Origin: Diphasiastrum complanatum
Lineage: Eukaryota; Streptophyta; Lycopodiopsida; Lycopodiales; Lycopodiaceae
Assembly (NCBI GenBank): GCA_029204225.1
Contig: CM055092.1
Span: 10,319,806 to 10,383,805 of the forward strand
Length of the DNA stretch: 64,000 nt
Direction of reading: 5' to 3'
A program made the position numbers and the translations under genes. Positions 1-11,177 of the stretch are shown piece by piece. Every line of letters begins with the position of its first letter. Position 1 is the first letter of the stretch. The notes under the pieces were generated by a model. The model was not told where the DNA came from. It was given only the letters and a program-made list of their open reading frames with translations, and made no database searches.

Positions 1-260
1 TCCAAGTAGATTTCAAGGAATTTCTACAAGTAGTCTTTAAAGGCAAACTGCATCACTCTTGAAATGAGCTAGGTGCATTACAAAGTCCACAAGTTCCTCA
101 TTCTATTGCAAAAGCTGTTTTGTGGCAATCCTCAAGTGCTATCTTAACTTGGTTGTAACCACTAAATCCATCTAGAAAACTATACGCTTCTGCTCCAGCA
201 AGGCGGTCCAATATGCTTTCAGTAAAGGGTAACGGAAAGTGATTCTTTCTCATCATTTTG
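1..260 (-). pseudogene. Ty3/gypsy reverse transcriptase fragment
   Basis: Read on the minus strand, this holds the N-terminal part of a Ty3/gypsy reverse transcriptase. The hallmark HFPLPF block is followed by LDRLAG and then FLDGFSGYNQ, which carries the first catalytic aspartate region of RT. Below position 98 the frame is broken, but a degenerate match to the GTF...MPFGL.NAP.TFQ block continues to the window edge. Sequence before the HFPLPF block (above about 260) does not resemble pol, so the fragment is truncated there. It is a dead relic; the rest would lie to the left of the window. The assignment to Ty3/gypsy is firm because these blocks are family-specific. Confidence 0.85.
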
Positions 261-1189
261 TTCAAAGCCTTGCCACAACGCATTGCTGTATCTAACCCTT
301 CACCTCCTCTATCCCCTAAACCCAATCTACAAGTTGAACATGCCTTAGCAGCTAAAGCACTAACAATAAGACACCGAATCTCTCCAAATGCACCTAGCAA
401 GGAGCAGCTCATCTCCCAAGAGTTCGGAAAAAAGTATCAAACCTAGGAGCGAGGCGGCTACATCTTGTCAAGCCTCGACTAGTGCAAAACTCATAGGGAA
501 GCCGTAAAGCACCTGGACCCACAACCAACTTGGTGCCATCAGTTATTTTTACAGATCAAAACCTTCCTCCATGGAACGGTATCTCAAAGCACCTGCATAT
601 ATGCATACCAATCCATAGTATTATTCGGTGGCGCATTGAGAACCATTTCCTACCAAGAGGATGAAAAATAAGATTTATTGGCCCAAGCTCACAAGTGTGA
701 ACACGGGCAACCCAGCAGATGATATGATTACAAATTGTCGTGGCATTTTCGGCATAACTGAAGAATATTGGGATCGGGGGCTCCCACCAACTGCCATAGA
801 TATCAACAAGCCCTTGCAGACTCAAGACGACCATATCAACGTTGCACGACTTTATTACTGAGCAGTCCTCACTTTGGCACTTCATGTCGACATGATCAAA
901 ATCTGGAAAATCCATGGGTTCTTGTAGGGCATGCTTCATTATCAGAAGCAACTATCCTTCCTTAATAAATTACGCTGGAAAATGATGGAGGGCATCGGCA
1001 ACAAGATTTACCAATCTCGACAACAACAATCTCGCCTCTAGGAAGCTCAAAAGATCCGAGACAAAAAAGCTTCGATTGGTGTGGGACCACCAATCCAATA
1101 AGGAGGGGGATACTATAAGCAACTGTGCAAACACAGTGAAAAATATAAAAAATAAATAAAAATTGGTGGCATGTGTATTGTAAGCCCAC
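261..1189. other. Unassigned repeat-like DNA
   Basis: No gene could be recognised here. Short open frames occur on both strands, the longest being 131 codons on the minus strand at 556-951, but none shows a domain I know. A purine run at about 1103-1112 followed by TACTATAAGC could be a polypurine tract beside an LTR, but no matching LTR partner was found. Confidence 0.4.
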
Positions 1190-2329
1190 ATATGAGTATT
1201 TGCCAATAAACTTCTACTATGGCATGTGTTTTGTAAGTCCATGGGTAGAAGCTTAAAATAATAAGATAACTTAAACTTATATTTAGAACTTAGACTTAAG
1301 AAACTTAAGCTTAGAAAGATTCCAAGTTAGATTGAGTTATCTTAAGTCCCAAGTTAGAAACTTCTAGAGTTCTAAGTTCTAAGTTATAAGTTTTTAGAAG
1401 CCTTAGAATGGCTAGTTTAGAACTAATCTCATAAGCTAGTGGATGCTTATGGAAGGCCCTCCTTGCTATAAGAGGAGAGCTATTTCTCATGTACACAACA
1501 CTTTTGAGATTATGCTATATTGTCATTCTCTAATTTGAGATTGTCTTTCTATTTCACTTGTGTTCCCTTTGGAAAGGTGCATAGCCTGAGGGAAGGTGCT
1601 CGGGCCTCCTCTTGCCTCCTTTTCATCGGTATTACTTGTGGCATGCTTTTAATTTGCTTATTGCTTAGTATTAGCCGCAAGTCATATTTTCTAATCCCCT
1701 TTGGGTGTTAAGTAGGATCTAGTCCTCTTGGTAGTTGGGAAGCCTAAGCAAGATTTTATTTCATTGATCCTTGCTAGTTGGGTAAGCCTTAACAAGTTTA
1801 TTTTGTTTATTGGACATTGGTTAGTTGGGTACCGCCTTAGCCACACCTTAGTTAGTTTTATTTCCATTCTAAGCACCAGCTGAAAGCTATGTTTTATTCA
1901 TAGTTGAAAGCTTGTAGAACTTAGAAGGTAGGACGACCAGTCTACCACTATACTACGCATGAAACCCTCTTTAGACCTAGCCATTATAGTGGAGTAGAAA
2001 TACGTCCAACACCAACATGAAAGACATACCTTGTGGTGCATCTTCTCTCACCTTAGTCTGTGCCATCGAGAATATTGTTCTAGGATTGGTCTCCTCCTTA
2101 AAGTGTGTCATTTCATTTACGTACTTTGTTTAAAGGTTTGTCCTTAAAAGTGCACATACTTAAAAGTTCATAGTGCAACATGTTGTTGGCCCTTCGATAT
2201 GTCATTGGTCCATATGAATAACATTAACTTTGCTGCATCTGTTAGATATTTCTTCTTGAATGAATGATTGTCTTCAACATTTGAATGGGTTGATTATGTA
2301 TTTGCATCATAATTATATCATTTCGCAAA
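1190..2329. other. AT-rich gene-free stretch, LTR-like composition
   Basis: No coding signal. Positions 1240-1400 are a simple mixture of AAGTT, CTTAAG and TTCTAAG words, and 1730-1850 has three loose copies of a TAGTTGGGTAAGCC-like unit. This texture is common in plant LTRs, but no LTR ends or partner copy could be identified. Confidence 0.4.
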
Positions 2330-2860
2330 AAAAAATGTTTGGAAATTTTTGAATAGACCATTCACTGCCATGTGAACAAGCTCTACATCCCTTTTTGGTA
2401 CACCAATAGAGGTCAATTGGTCTCATAGCTCCTTAATTCACATGAAATAGGACCCTATCCTCTCATTTTTCTCCATGCAAACACCTATCCGTTTGGTTCT
2501 TAAAAACATATGGTTCTCCATTTGAAACCGTGTTTTGAGTGCCTCCCAAGCACCTCTTGCTACGACAAATAATGTGGGCAATGACATGGTCCTTAATCGA
2601 CAAATCTATCAATGATAAGGCCTTTTGCGCCCTTTTATCATTTGCACGAATATCAGCTCGAGTTGTATTTGGGCGATGCTCCACCCCAATGATGATGTCC
2701 CACAACTCCTTTTAATTTTGAATTTCCAAATGCTAGACACCACGTCCAATTTACTCTTTCCAAGCACAGATTCTCCTAATCTTGCCATTCTGCAAAAATT
2801 GCTCCTACAACGCCTTAATGAGGCCAAATGATAAGCTTGTAAAGCAATTTCAAGCCTCAA
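2330..2860 (-). pseudogene. Degenerate Ty1/copia gag, antisense relic
   Basis: On the minus strand two frames together give a gag N-terminal half closely related to the gag of copia element A in this window (6992 onward). They share GESxL and WKFK(M/I)K near the start, then a block with VIGxExRPP/T and ADI, then KALxxINLSVKDHxIxHI. A third block (ELWDQL...GVPKRDVELVHMAVNGL) matches the usual gag helix region further on and takes the relic to about 2330. There are several frameshifts and no zinc knuckle or pol. It is an old, truncated copy of the family of element A, inserted in the opposite direction. Confidence 0.8.
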
Positions 2861-2879
2861 AAGTCAACTTAAAGTCTGA

Positions 2880-3085
2880 CCAAAAAAGCTTCAGGCCCTC
2901 CCGTCGCTTGATTTGGCCTAACTCGCCAAAGTCGGTGGAATTTTTGAAAATTGTTCCAATGTGGGATCGCCCGTTACTTTGCCTCTCACCAAAAAAGTTT
3001 CAGGCCCTCCCGTCGCTTGATTTTCAAAATGTGGAATTTTTGAAAATCGTTCCAATGTGGGATTGCCAACTACTTTGCCTCTAAA
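2880..3085. repeat. Imperfect tandem duplication (~105 bp unit)
   Basis: The phrase TTCAGGCCCTCCCGTCGCTTGATTT, then GGAATTTTTGAAAAT, then GTTCCAATGTGGGAT appears twice in the same order, at about 2890-2985 and 2998-3085. The first copy has an extra ~20 bp in its middle. It lies in what would be the leader of the antisense gag relic. Confidence 0.75.
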
Positions 3086-3254
3086 ATGGTGTGATTTGCC
3101 CCTTAATGCACTTTCTCTCCACGATTCGGCAATCACTCTATCCAACAGAAGTTGTACTTGCAGGGTATGATCTTTTTTTGTCCTTAATTTGGAGAATTTT
3201 TGCTTTTGAACAGCCTTAAACGAAGTAATAGGCCAAAAGTTATGGGCCTCCAAA

Positions 3255-3416
3255 GAAAATACACTGCTTTTTCACCTTGAAGAAAACTCACTTTTCAAGT
3301 GAATTTGAATTTTAGAGTCCCTTTCACCTTGAGAAGAAAATACACTGCTTCTTCACCTTGAAGAAAACTCACTTTTCAAATGAATTTGAATTTTAGAGTC
3401 CCTTTACCCTTGAGAA
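3255..3416. repeat. Tandem duplication, 81-bp unit
   Basis: Two near-identical units start at ACACTGCTT (3261 and 3342) and both run through CACCTTGAAGAAAACTCACTT to TTTTAGAGTCCCTTT. Only a few substitutions separate them. Like the duplication at 2880, it sits in the leader region of the antisense copia relic. Confidence 0.8.
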
Positions 3417-3600
3417 ATTTTAATGAAGTTGAAGGGCCCTCTGCTCTTCGGCCCCTTCACTTGAAGCGTGGAAAGTTGGAGTTTGAGAATCCAATAGATA
3501 AAGGCAATCCAATGGCCCACAAATATCCATCCATGATCGTTGATCAGCTTATGATCGGATCCAACGACATGTAACACTCCAACACACTCAACGGAGCTCT
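3417..3600 (-). pseudogene. Antisense copia leader remnant
   Basis: Reverse-complemented, this matches the untranslated leader of element A at about 6400-6620. CCTTCAACTTCATTAAA is shared, as are the CTTCA-AGTGAAG words and a GATCGTTGGATCC-like stretch. It ties the antisense gag relic at 2330-2860 to the same family as element A. No gene is present between here and the LTR at 3821. Confidence 0.65.
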
Positions 3601-3820
3601 ATGGTCACGAAAACACTTTAGCATCTCCAAAGTTCTTTCTCTAACCTCATGGTTCACCTTTCTCCAACAACTATGGAAAATCTGTAAAAACTACTCACGT
3701 GCCCTCCCTAATCCTCGACACTGTACGACCCTTTAGGAATTCATTCTAGTTGGTGGAGTCCAACCTTGGATTAATTCCAAGATCGATGTTTAAGTCAAAT
3801 AGATAACTTTTTAGGAGGAG

Positions 3821-4510
3821 TGTTGAAAATAAAAAAGCCATCTATCTTGACTTTTGGGGTTGATGAAGTTTTCCATCATGCATGTAGTTGTAAAATGTGA
3901 AAAAGCCAAATTTGGACTAGTAGAAACTCGAGCCACTTCACATGCATAAAGTTTAGCTTGCCAAATGTGACATGCAAAGCAAACTAAGACTTGTATTGGC
4001 ACATGCATGAACATTTGTACATATGTATTCTAGAAAGTGACACATGTAGGAAAAATGTAGTTATAGTTGCACTTCTCAACATGCAAAGTGGTAGGTCTCA
4101 ATTTTTTGGTAGATACTTATTAGTCTTAGAAGTGGACCAATTGGATTTGAGGGCTGATCTACCTCGAGCTAGTCCCATCCATCATATATGTATGTGAGTT
4201 TCCTCACAATTTTGATAATGAATTAAGCATAGAAGCTATTCTCTTGTCAATTTGGATTTTTTCATTGTAAGCTTGAATTGCTCATTCTCTCTCTGACTCA
4301 AGGAGAAGGTCTTTCCCATACATTAATTTTGTTTGTACTCTCCCCACACGTGTGAAAATAATTACTATTGATTATAAGCATGCTAGATTGTAATTTAGCC
4401 ATAGAATCTAGAGTTAGATCTTGATTTTCAATCTACAATCGTTCTACGACAAAGCTAAGTAAGATCATTCACACCTTTTCCCACACGTGTAAATAGCTAG
4501 AAATTTCACA
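3821..4510 (+). mobile_element. Solo or truncated copia LTR (ACACGTGT family)
   Basis: A purine tract (AGGAGGAG, 3813-3820) runs directly into TGTTGAAAAT, a normal PPT-LTR start. The right end resembles the 3' part of the LTR of element D (31852-32666). Both have GCCATAGAATC, then AGATCTTGA, then TCAATCTA, and then a terminal CCCACACGTGT followed by AAATTTCACA. The following bases are not a tRNA-Met primer site and no flanking duplication is visible, so this is a solo LTR or an LTR cut from its element. The right end is uncertain by some tens of bases. Confidence 0.65.
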
Positions 4511-4659
4511 GCGTCCATTTGTATAGCTTCACAGCATTGAAATCAGTTTTCTATAGAGAAATATCTCTAAATTTGTGGGAGGAAACCCTGGCCTTGGGTC
4601 ATAGCTTTCCTTGAAAATACATGACTTTTTTCTGAGATTCTTGTAACAAAATAGCACTC

Positions 4660-5417
4660 ATTGTAGGTCAACCTGGTGCAAAAGCTCTCTACGAGCTAAA
4701 GCAAGCTCCAAGAGCCAGTGTGATAGGATTAATCGATTCTTGTTGCAACATAACTTTACTTCTAGTTCTACAGATTTGAACATGTATCTCCAGCACAAAG
4801 GCTCAAGCTATGTTATAATAGTATTATATGTCGATGATTCTCTAATCATCAGCAATTTGAATCAGCTACTCCATGCGACGGAAGCTCTACTTTTTGTCAA
4901 AATGACTTATTCGGGCCCAGTGCACTACCTACTCGGTATTGAGATCACAAGAGATAGAGCAAACAGAAGGATTTTCATAAGCCTAGAAAACCATCTAACT
5001 AGTGTACTCCGTAGGTATGGCATGGAAGACTGTAAGTCAATCGACTCACCCATGCATCCATGATTCAAGTTATTGAAGGACATGTGCCCAAAGACTGAAG
5101 CAGAACAAAAAGAAATATGCAAATATCCCATATTGGTCGGTAGTTGGATCAATCATGTATGCCATGATTTGCACACGACTTGATCTAGCATACATAGTCA
5201 GCACATTGTCATAGTACATGTCGAATCTAGGCCTACCACCCTGGAAAGCTCTATGAAGAGCATTGAGATACATACAAGCCACAAAGCACTATGATTTGTG
5301 CTACGATGGAAATACAGAGGATGCACTAATTCTAAACGCCTATTCTGATTTAGATGGGGCTGGAGACGTGGATACTAAAAAAATCACCTCTAGTTATCTA
5401 TGTCTTCCAACATGAGG
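4660..5417 (+). pseudogene. Copia element B, RT/RNase H, left part
   Basis: Truncated Ty1/copia pol. It begins at a degraded version of the [11 protein letters not shown] block (about 4690), then gives an open stretch at 4740-5063 with LYVDD, the RT active site, at 4824-4838, and YLLGIEI after it. The thumb and connection follow (RYGMEDCKSIDSPMHP) with a stop just after. Beyond 5063 the RNase H start can be followed only across frameshifts. The frame is cut at 5417 by insertion of element A; the remainder continues at 11453. Gag, protease and integrase are absent. Confidence 0.85.
5413..5417 (+). repeat. Target-site duplication TGAGG (left)
   Basis: TGAGG lies just outside the left LTR of element A and again at 11453-11457 just outside the right LTR. 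It is a 5-bp direct duplication, as expected for copia integration. In the interrupted RNase H of element B the two flanks abut in phase at this site, which independently supports the boundaries. Confidence 0.8.
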
Positions 5418-5691
5418 AAGTTAGAATAAAAGTAGAATCACTGTTTTACTGTACTGTGGGTCCTATCAGTGGATAAGGATCAGTTGGTCTCGCCACGAGG
5501 CAAGTCGACGGGACACGCGTCCCGCCAACGGCAACCTGGGTCATGCATGGGTTGCCTGAGTAAACAACTATATGTACAGTGTAATTTCATTTTGTGAAAT
5601 ACAGTTGCTATGTGAGCTTGTTGTGGAAAGTGTTTTCTATCTGTGTTACAGTGTAGCATAATTTGCGTTCCTGTGCAAAGCAAATTCTAAG
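5418..5691 (+). repeat. 5' LTR of element A
   Basis: About 274 bp, matching 11178-11452. It starts A(A/G)GTTAGAAT and ends ATTCTAAG, giving a 7-bp inverted pair TTAGAAT/ATTCTAA instead of TG...CA. An internal GGGAC-ACGC-GTCCC hairpin lies in the left half. Ends are set by the TGAGG flanks and by the primer site one base downstream; uncertainty is 1-3 bases. Confidence 0.85.
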
Positions 5692-5692
5692 T

Positions 5693-5704
5693 TGGTATCA
5701 GAGC
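5693..5704 (+). other. Primer binding site, initiator tRNA-Met type
   Basis: TGGTATCAGAGC, the standard plant copia primer site complementary to the 3' end of initiator tRNA-Met, begins one base after the LTR. Confidence 0.9.
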
Positions 5705-6991
5705 TGTACAGGAGTGTACACAGTACAGCATCGCCGTTGAAGAGAGCTTCGGGAGAACTGTCTTCTGAGAGTTTGAGGTTTACGGCGGGTTGAAGACGGA
5801 AAGAGAAACACTGGTGCAGAGAGTTTAGCACACATAAGCTTGGTGAGCTTGAGACTGTGTGAGGATTCAGAGACAAGGGTTATCGGCTGAATCAGAACCT
5901 CATAAAACGAAATTTTGAAATTCCGAAGCAGGCTATTTGGTGTTTGCAGTCAGTGTGCATTCAATCGGATACCGTTTGATGAACGGATTGAAGCATCAGC
6001 TTTCCAGCACTAGGGCGACCTCAGAGGAAGAGGATAGGCCTATCAGAACACTGTGAATTGGAAGCCAAGAACAGATTTGTGTGAAAAACTCTAGTCTGGG
6101 GTTTGGAAGCACAAAACCAGAGATTTCTCTCCATTCTGAACTCTTTTTGGAGCTGTAAAAGTTTGAAGGAGGGTGCCCTACTCAGCTAAGCAAAATCACA
6201 GAAGGCCGTGGGCGGCCGTGCATCAGAGAGGGTGCTGAATCGCATTTTACAGGGCAAGTGAAAACATTTGTAAAGCCATAGCTGGTAAGCAAGAGGAGAA
6301 GAGGCCGTGAAGAGCCTGCAGGCAGATCGCACGATGTGAAGGAGGGTGGCGACTCAGTGTATAGGAGTGTGTCGTGGCTCCAAGGATTTGGTTTAATGCC
6401 CACATGAAATCTAGATCGTTGGATCCAGATACAAGATAATCAATGGTAGAGATGAGCTTGATGTGGGCCGTTGGGTTGCTATAAGCCATTAGATGTTGTA
6501 GAAAAGGGCCCTAAAGAATTGAAGTCTATTTTGTCCTTCAACTTCATTAAAAAATTTTATACTGAAATTGGAGTTGGGTCCCTTCACAAGTGAAGAGTGA
6601 AGTTTTTTCAAGGAGAAGAAACAGTTCAAAAACTAGAAAAGTCCCTTTTTTTGGGTCCTTTGCCCGTTTTGACCCAAACGAAAGGCTATAACCTCCAAAT
6701 GAAGGGCACCCGGACTGTACCTGCAAGTACGGTACAGCAAAACAGAGTGATTGCAGTGGAGAAAGTCTTCAGAGTATGCCAGAAGTGATTTCACCATTCC
6801 ACTGGACACGTTATTGGGAGTTGACGACTGAGTGCATTTCGGAAGGCGACGCCGATTTGGCTTTCAAATTCGTGGAAAAGCGGCAACCTGGTAAAGAAAA
6901 AAGTGCAGGTCATTATTTTCATTTTCTGACATCACTGTTAGCCTCGGCATACTGTTTTTAACCTACGGTAGAAGTTTCAAGCAGTTTTGCG
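5705..6991 (+). other. Untranslated leader of element A
   Basis: About 1.3 kb between the primer site and the gag start with no convincing gene. Its right part (6400-6620) has an antisense counterpart at 3417-3600. Short open frames here look like chance. Confidence 0.6.
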
Positions 6992-7860
6992 ATGGCAAAC
7001 ATGGGAGAGTCCATTTTGAGTGAAAGTAGCAAATTGGACGGGATTTCTAACTATGCAGTGTGGAAATTCAAAATGAAAAACATACTGATGGAGAAAGACG
7101 TGTGGGAAGTCGTCATAGGTGATGAGAGAAGGCCGCCAAATGAAGCGGATATCAAAGTGTTCGACAAAAAAATGAGGAAAGCTTTGACATTCATTAACTT
7201 GTCAGTGAAGGATCACATCATTACCCACATTTGTGATGCTGTTACACCTAGACAGGCATGGGATGTGCTAAAGGAGCAGTTCGAGACGTCAAATCCGTCA
7301 AGAATCATGTTTTGAAGTCAAAGTTGAATAGTGCCCGCATGCAGCAAGGAGAGCACATTCAGACGTACATGACTAGAATCAAGACAATGAGAGATGAACT
7401 GCATTTTATTGGTGAGCACATACGTGATGTGGAGTTGGTGCACAATGCATTGTGCGGCATTGCAGAACCCTATCAGATGTTTGTGAGCGAAATAGCATCA
7501 AGAGAAAGATTGCCAACCTTTGACAAGCTCACAGGAATCTTGATGCAGGAACAACAACATAGAGAAATGGTGAAAGCTAGATGTCAAAATACTGACGATC
7601 AGGCACTTGCGACACGCCAAAAACAAGGCAAGGGCAAGGGCAAGAAGAAGTCTAAGCAGCAATTTGCCAAGTCTCAGGAGGACGAGGGATCTTTCAGTAA
7701 AACTAAGAAGAAAGGCAACTGCTTCCATTGTGGTAAAAAGGGCCATTGGAAGAGTGAATTTCGCAAATTCCTGGGGGAACATGGCAAGGGGAAACCAAAA
7801 CAAGCAAGTAACCTTGTCGATGAGGGTGAGATTGAAGACTCTAGCATCTTCATATCTGCA
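6992..7860 (+). pseudogene. Element A gag, frameshifted
   Basis: Capsid/nucleocapsid gene. It starts at ATG 6992 with MANMGESIL, then WKFKMKN and KALTFINLSVKDHIITHI, the N-terminal copia gag blocks. A frameshift at about 7290 moves the frame; the continuation runs through DRL-type helices to a basic KGKGKGKKKSK stretch. The zinc knuckle at 7720-7761 reads CFHCGKKGHWKSEF: the CX2CX4H part is present but the last cysteine is phenylalanine, a one-base change, so zinc binding would be impaired. In the family this protein packages element RNA in cytoplasmic particles. Confidence 0.85.
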
Positions 7861-8250
7861 TTGTCATCTAATCAAGATGATCAAGCATGGTATATTGACT
7901 CGAGAGCCACAAGACACATGATAGGTAACAATAATTGGTTCAGTAGCTTGAAAGTGTTGGATAATGGAACATCTGTTTCACAAGCAAATGGTGAGGCGTG
8001 CAAGATGAAGGGGATAGGCACCGTTTCAATCCAACTACCTGATGACAAAAGGAGGATGATCAGGGAGGTACTTTACATACCAAGTTTGAAGAAAAATCTA
8101 CTTTATGTTGGAGTCATTACTGATCAAAGTTTGAAAGTAGAATTCGCCCATGATCGTTGCTTTGTGAAGGATATGAACCAAAAGTTCAAAGTTATTGTGG
8201 ATGGAGTAAGAGAGCCCAATACAAAATTGTACAGGTTGAATGCTACAATT
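7861..8250 (+). pseudogene. Element A aspartic protease, active site altered
   Basis: Retroviral-type aspartic protease that would cut the Gag-Pol polyprotein. The active-site motif after WYI is DSRA (7897-7908) where the family has DSGA. Replacing the glycine next to the catalytic Asp-Ser by arginine should abolish activity. Downstream features are normal: a glycine-containing flap region (GIGTV) and VLYIPSLKKNLL at about 8070-8100. It is in the same frame as the 3' part of gag. Confidence 0.85.
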
Positions 8251-9600
8251 AAGGGGCAACATGGACTTGTATCGTCCATTCCATCACAAACTGAGTTGTG
8301 GCATAAGAGGCTTGGTCACTTGAACTTGGGAAGCCTCAGTTTGATGAGAAAATTGGAGATGGTAACAGGATTGCCTACCATAGAAGATCACTTGAAATCG
8401 ATGTGCGAATCTTGTGTATATGGGAAGCAGCATCGAGAGAAGTTCAATAAAGGGGGTGTTGCAAGAGCAAAGAACATCCTGGATTTAATCCACACATATT
8501 TATGCAGGCCTATGAGGACCATGTCCTTAGGTAAAGCCTTCTATTTCATGACCTTTATTGATGATATGTCACGTAAGACGTGGATCTACTTACTTGAAGA
8601 AGAAATCAGATGCATTTGATAACTTCAAGAGCTTCAAAGCATTGGTCAAAAATCAGACAGGTAGGATGATCAAAGTCCTAAGATCAGTCAGTGGAGGTGA
8701 GTACAAGTCTAATGACTTCAATGTTCTTTGTGATCAATGTGGGATTAAAAGACAATTTACGCAAGCTCATACTCCTGCTCTCAATGGTGTAGTTGAGCGC
8801 AAGAATCATATGATTGTGGAAAGTGCCAGATCTATGCTACTTGAGATAAAACTACCAAAATATTTTTGGTTAGAAGCATGCAGTACGGCAGTCTATTTTC
8901 AAAATAGAAGTCCTACCATTGCCATACCAAAGATAACACCTGAGGAAGCATTCACAAAGAAGAAGCCAAAGGTGAACCACTTGCGAATCTTTGGATGTAA
9001 GGCCTTTGTACACATTCCTAAGGACGAGAGACGTAAACTTGATGTAAAAGCTATCAAGTGCATATTCCTAGGATATGATGATCGTGTGAAGGGCTATAGA
9101 TGTTTTGATCTAGTGGAAAACAAAATCCATATAAGTCGTGATGTTATCTTTGATGAATCCAAGATGTATGAAGACGAGGATGCTGAGAAGATAGACACAT
9201 CTAGTGGAAAAGATGGTATAGTGAGGATACCACTTGATGATGATCCATTCATTGACCTTCCGAGTGATGAACATGAGGATACATCTCAAGATACTACTAC
9301 TCAACCTCAAGAGACAGGTTGGAGAGGTAGGGACAAAACTTTTGGTGCAAAAAGGATTGAAATTGCAGGTGACAAACGCAAGGAGAAGGATGTACCATGG
9401 GATACATTTTCACCAGGAAGCCGATCACCTGACAGGAAGCTCCCTAAGTGGTTTGAGAGATTGTTGGAGAGCAGCGACATGGATGACTTTCCAGGATCAT
9501 CTAACCAGGGACAGCTACGAAGATCAACAAGAGAGAAGACTCAACCTGAAAGGTATGAAACAAATTATGCTCTCTTATCTAGCATTATTCAAAGAAAAGA
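8251..9600 (+). pseudogene. Element A integrase, two of three catalytic residues lost
   Basis: It starts with the GAG-pre-integrase zinc domain (LWHKRLGHLN, then CESCVYGK), followed by the integrase core. The first catalytic aspartate should stand in HTDLCGP, but here it is HTYLCRP (Tyr at 8497-8499). The second should stand in RSDxGGEY, but here it is RSVSGGEY (Val at 8687-8689). The glutamate in GVVERKN (8795-8797) remains. A frameshift at about 8600 separates FIDDMSRKTWIYL from the rest. After the core, a linker (HLRIFGCKAFVHIPKDERRKLD, GYRCFD, then an acidic tail) leads to RT. Confidence 0.9.
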
Positions 9601-11160
9601 ACCTTCGACTTATGGTGAAGCGAAGGATGATAACATTTGGATCAAGGCCATGGGAGAGGAGATAGAGTCTATTGCTAAGCATAACACATGGGACTTAGTA
9701 GAACCACCAGTTGGCAAGAAACCCATTGGTTGCAAATGGGTATACAGGACTAAGTACCATGCAGATGGAAGTATAGCAAAGCACAAGGCAAGATTGGTGA
9801 TCAAAGGGTACGCACAAAGTAAAGGCATTGACTATGAGGAGACCTTTGTGCCAGTTTGTAAGTGGAATACTCTACGTCTACTTGTTGCTTTAGCTTCACA
9901 TCTTGGTTGGCCTTTGCATTAGATGGATGTGAAATCTACTTTTCTAAATGGTGAGTTAGAAGAAGAAGTGTTCATGGATCAAGATGAAGGCTTTGTAGCG
10001 AAGGGACAGGAAAATAAAGTATGTCACTTGAAGAAAGCGCTTTATGGTCTTAAACAAGCACCACGTGCGTGGTATAGCAGGATTGATGCCTACTTTTGTT
10101 CAAAGGGGATGGTGAGAACACATTTTGATCCAAATCTATATGTCTTATGACTTGATGTTATGGTTGCTTTGATTTCTCTTTATGTTGATGACTTTATTAT
10201 TACGGGAAATAATCAAGAGATGATAGACATGATCAAGAAAGACCTCATGGAACAATTCGAGATGACAGATCTCAGCCTGATGCATTACTGCCTTGGAGTA
10301 GAAGTGTGGCAAAAAGGACATGAAGTGGGTTTAACACAGATGAAGTATGTCAAAGAGTTGCTGCACAGGTTTAGGTTGCAGGATTGCAAACCAGTAAACA
10401 CTCCTATTGAACCAGGTAAAAAGCTTTCTAAGCTTGATGAGTCACAATCATTTGATGCTACGCTGTATAGACAGTTAGTAGGGAGCTTGATTTACCTTAC
10501 TACGACTAGGCCAGATATATGCTATGTTGTTGGCATTGTAAGTCAGTTTATGGCAGCACCTACGAAAATGCATTGGAAGGCAGCTAAACGCATTTTGTGT
10601 TATGTAAAAGGCACTTCAGAGTATGGCTTGATTTACAGGAAGCATGATGGATTACCTGAGTTGTGTGGCTATGTGGATGCGGATTGGGGAGGTGACTATG
10701 ATGATCGTAGATCCACCACAGGGTATGTATTCTAGTTTTGTGGTAGTTGCTTAACCTGGTCTAGTAAGAAGCAAAGTACAATTGCTCTTTCCACCACAGA
10801 AGTAGAGTATAAGGCAATGTGTAGTGCAGCATGGGAAGCTATATGGTTGAGACAAATCTTGGAAGAAATTGGCATGAAGTAGAAAAATCCCACAACTTTA
10901 CATAGCGATAATCAGAGTGGCATTCAGCTAGCAAAGAATCCAGTGTTCCATGCGAGAACTAAACTCATTGAGATTCAGTATCACTTTATACGTGAGAGGC
11001 TGCTGAGTCGTGAAATTTATGTTGTTCATTGTAGCACAGAAGAACAACTAGCTGATATTTTCACTAAGCCACTTACTGGAGTGATAAGTTTAGATCAAAG
11101 CTTTATGTACTTAAAGTTTGTTGACTTTAAAGCTATGTATATGATTGTATAAAAAGTAGA
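9600..11160 (+). pseudogene. Element A reverse transcriptase and RNase H with stops
   Basis: RT_2-type domain beginning near WIKAMGEEIESI and NTWDLV. It has GCKWVYR, KARLVIKGYAQ, ETFVPV, then after a stop (TAG 9920-9922) [18 protein letters not shown] and [12 protein letters not shown]. After a second stop (10148-10150) comes the active site YVDD at 10181-10192, then YCLGVEV. RNase H starts around YVDADWGGDYDDRRSTTGY and continues past stops at 10733-10735 and 10880-10882 to DNQSGIQLAKNP and ADIFTKPL. Motif residues are well kept, so the stops are probably late events. It follows directly in the gag-pol reading order and ends just before the polypurine tract. Confidence 0.9.
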
Positions 11161-11169
11161 CTCTACTTT

Positions 11170-11177
11170 AAGGGAGA
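11170..11177 (+). other. Polypurine tract of element A
   Basis: AAGGGAGA immediately before the 3' LTR; this is the expected primer position for plus-strand synthesis. Confidence 0.75.

Noticed and set aside
1103-1140. Polypurine tract followed by an LTR starting TACTATAAGC
   Set aside because: No partner LTR, primer site or pol in the correct direction could be found.
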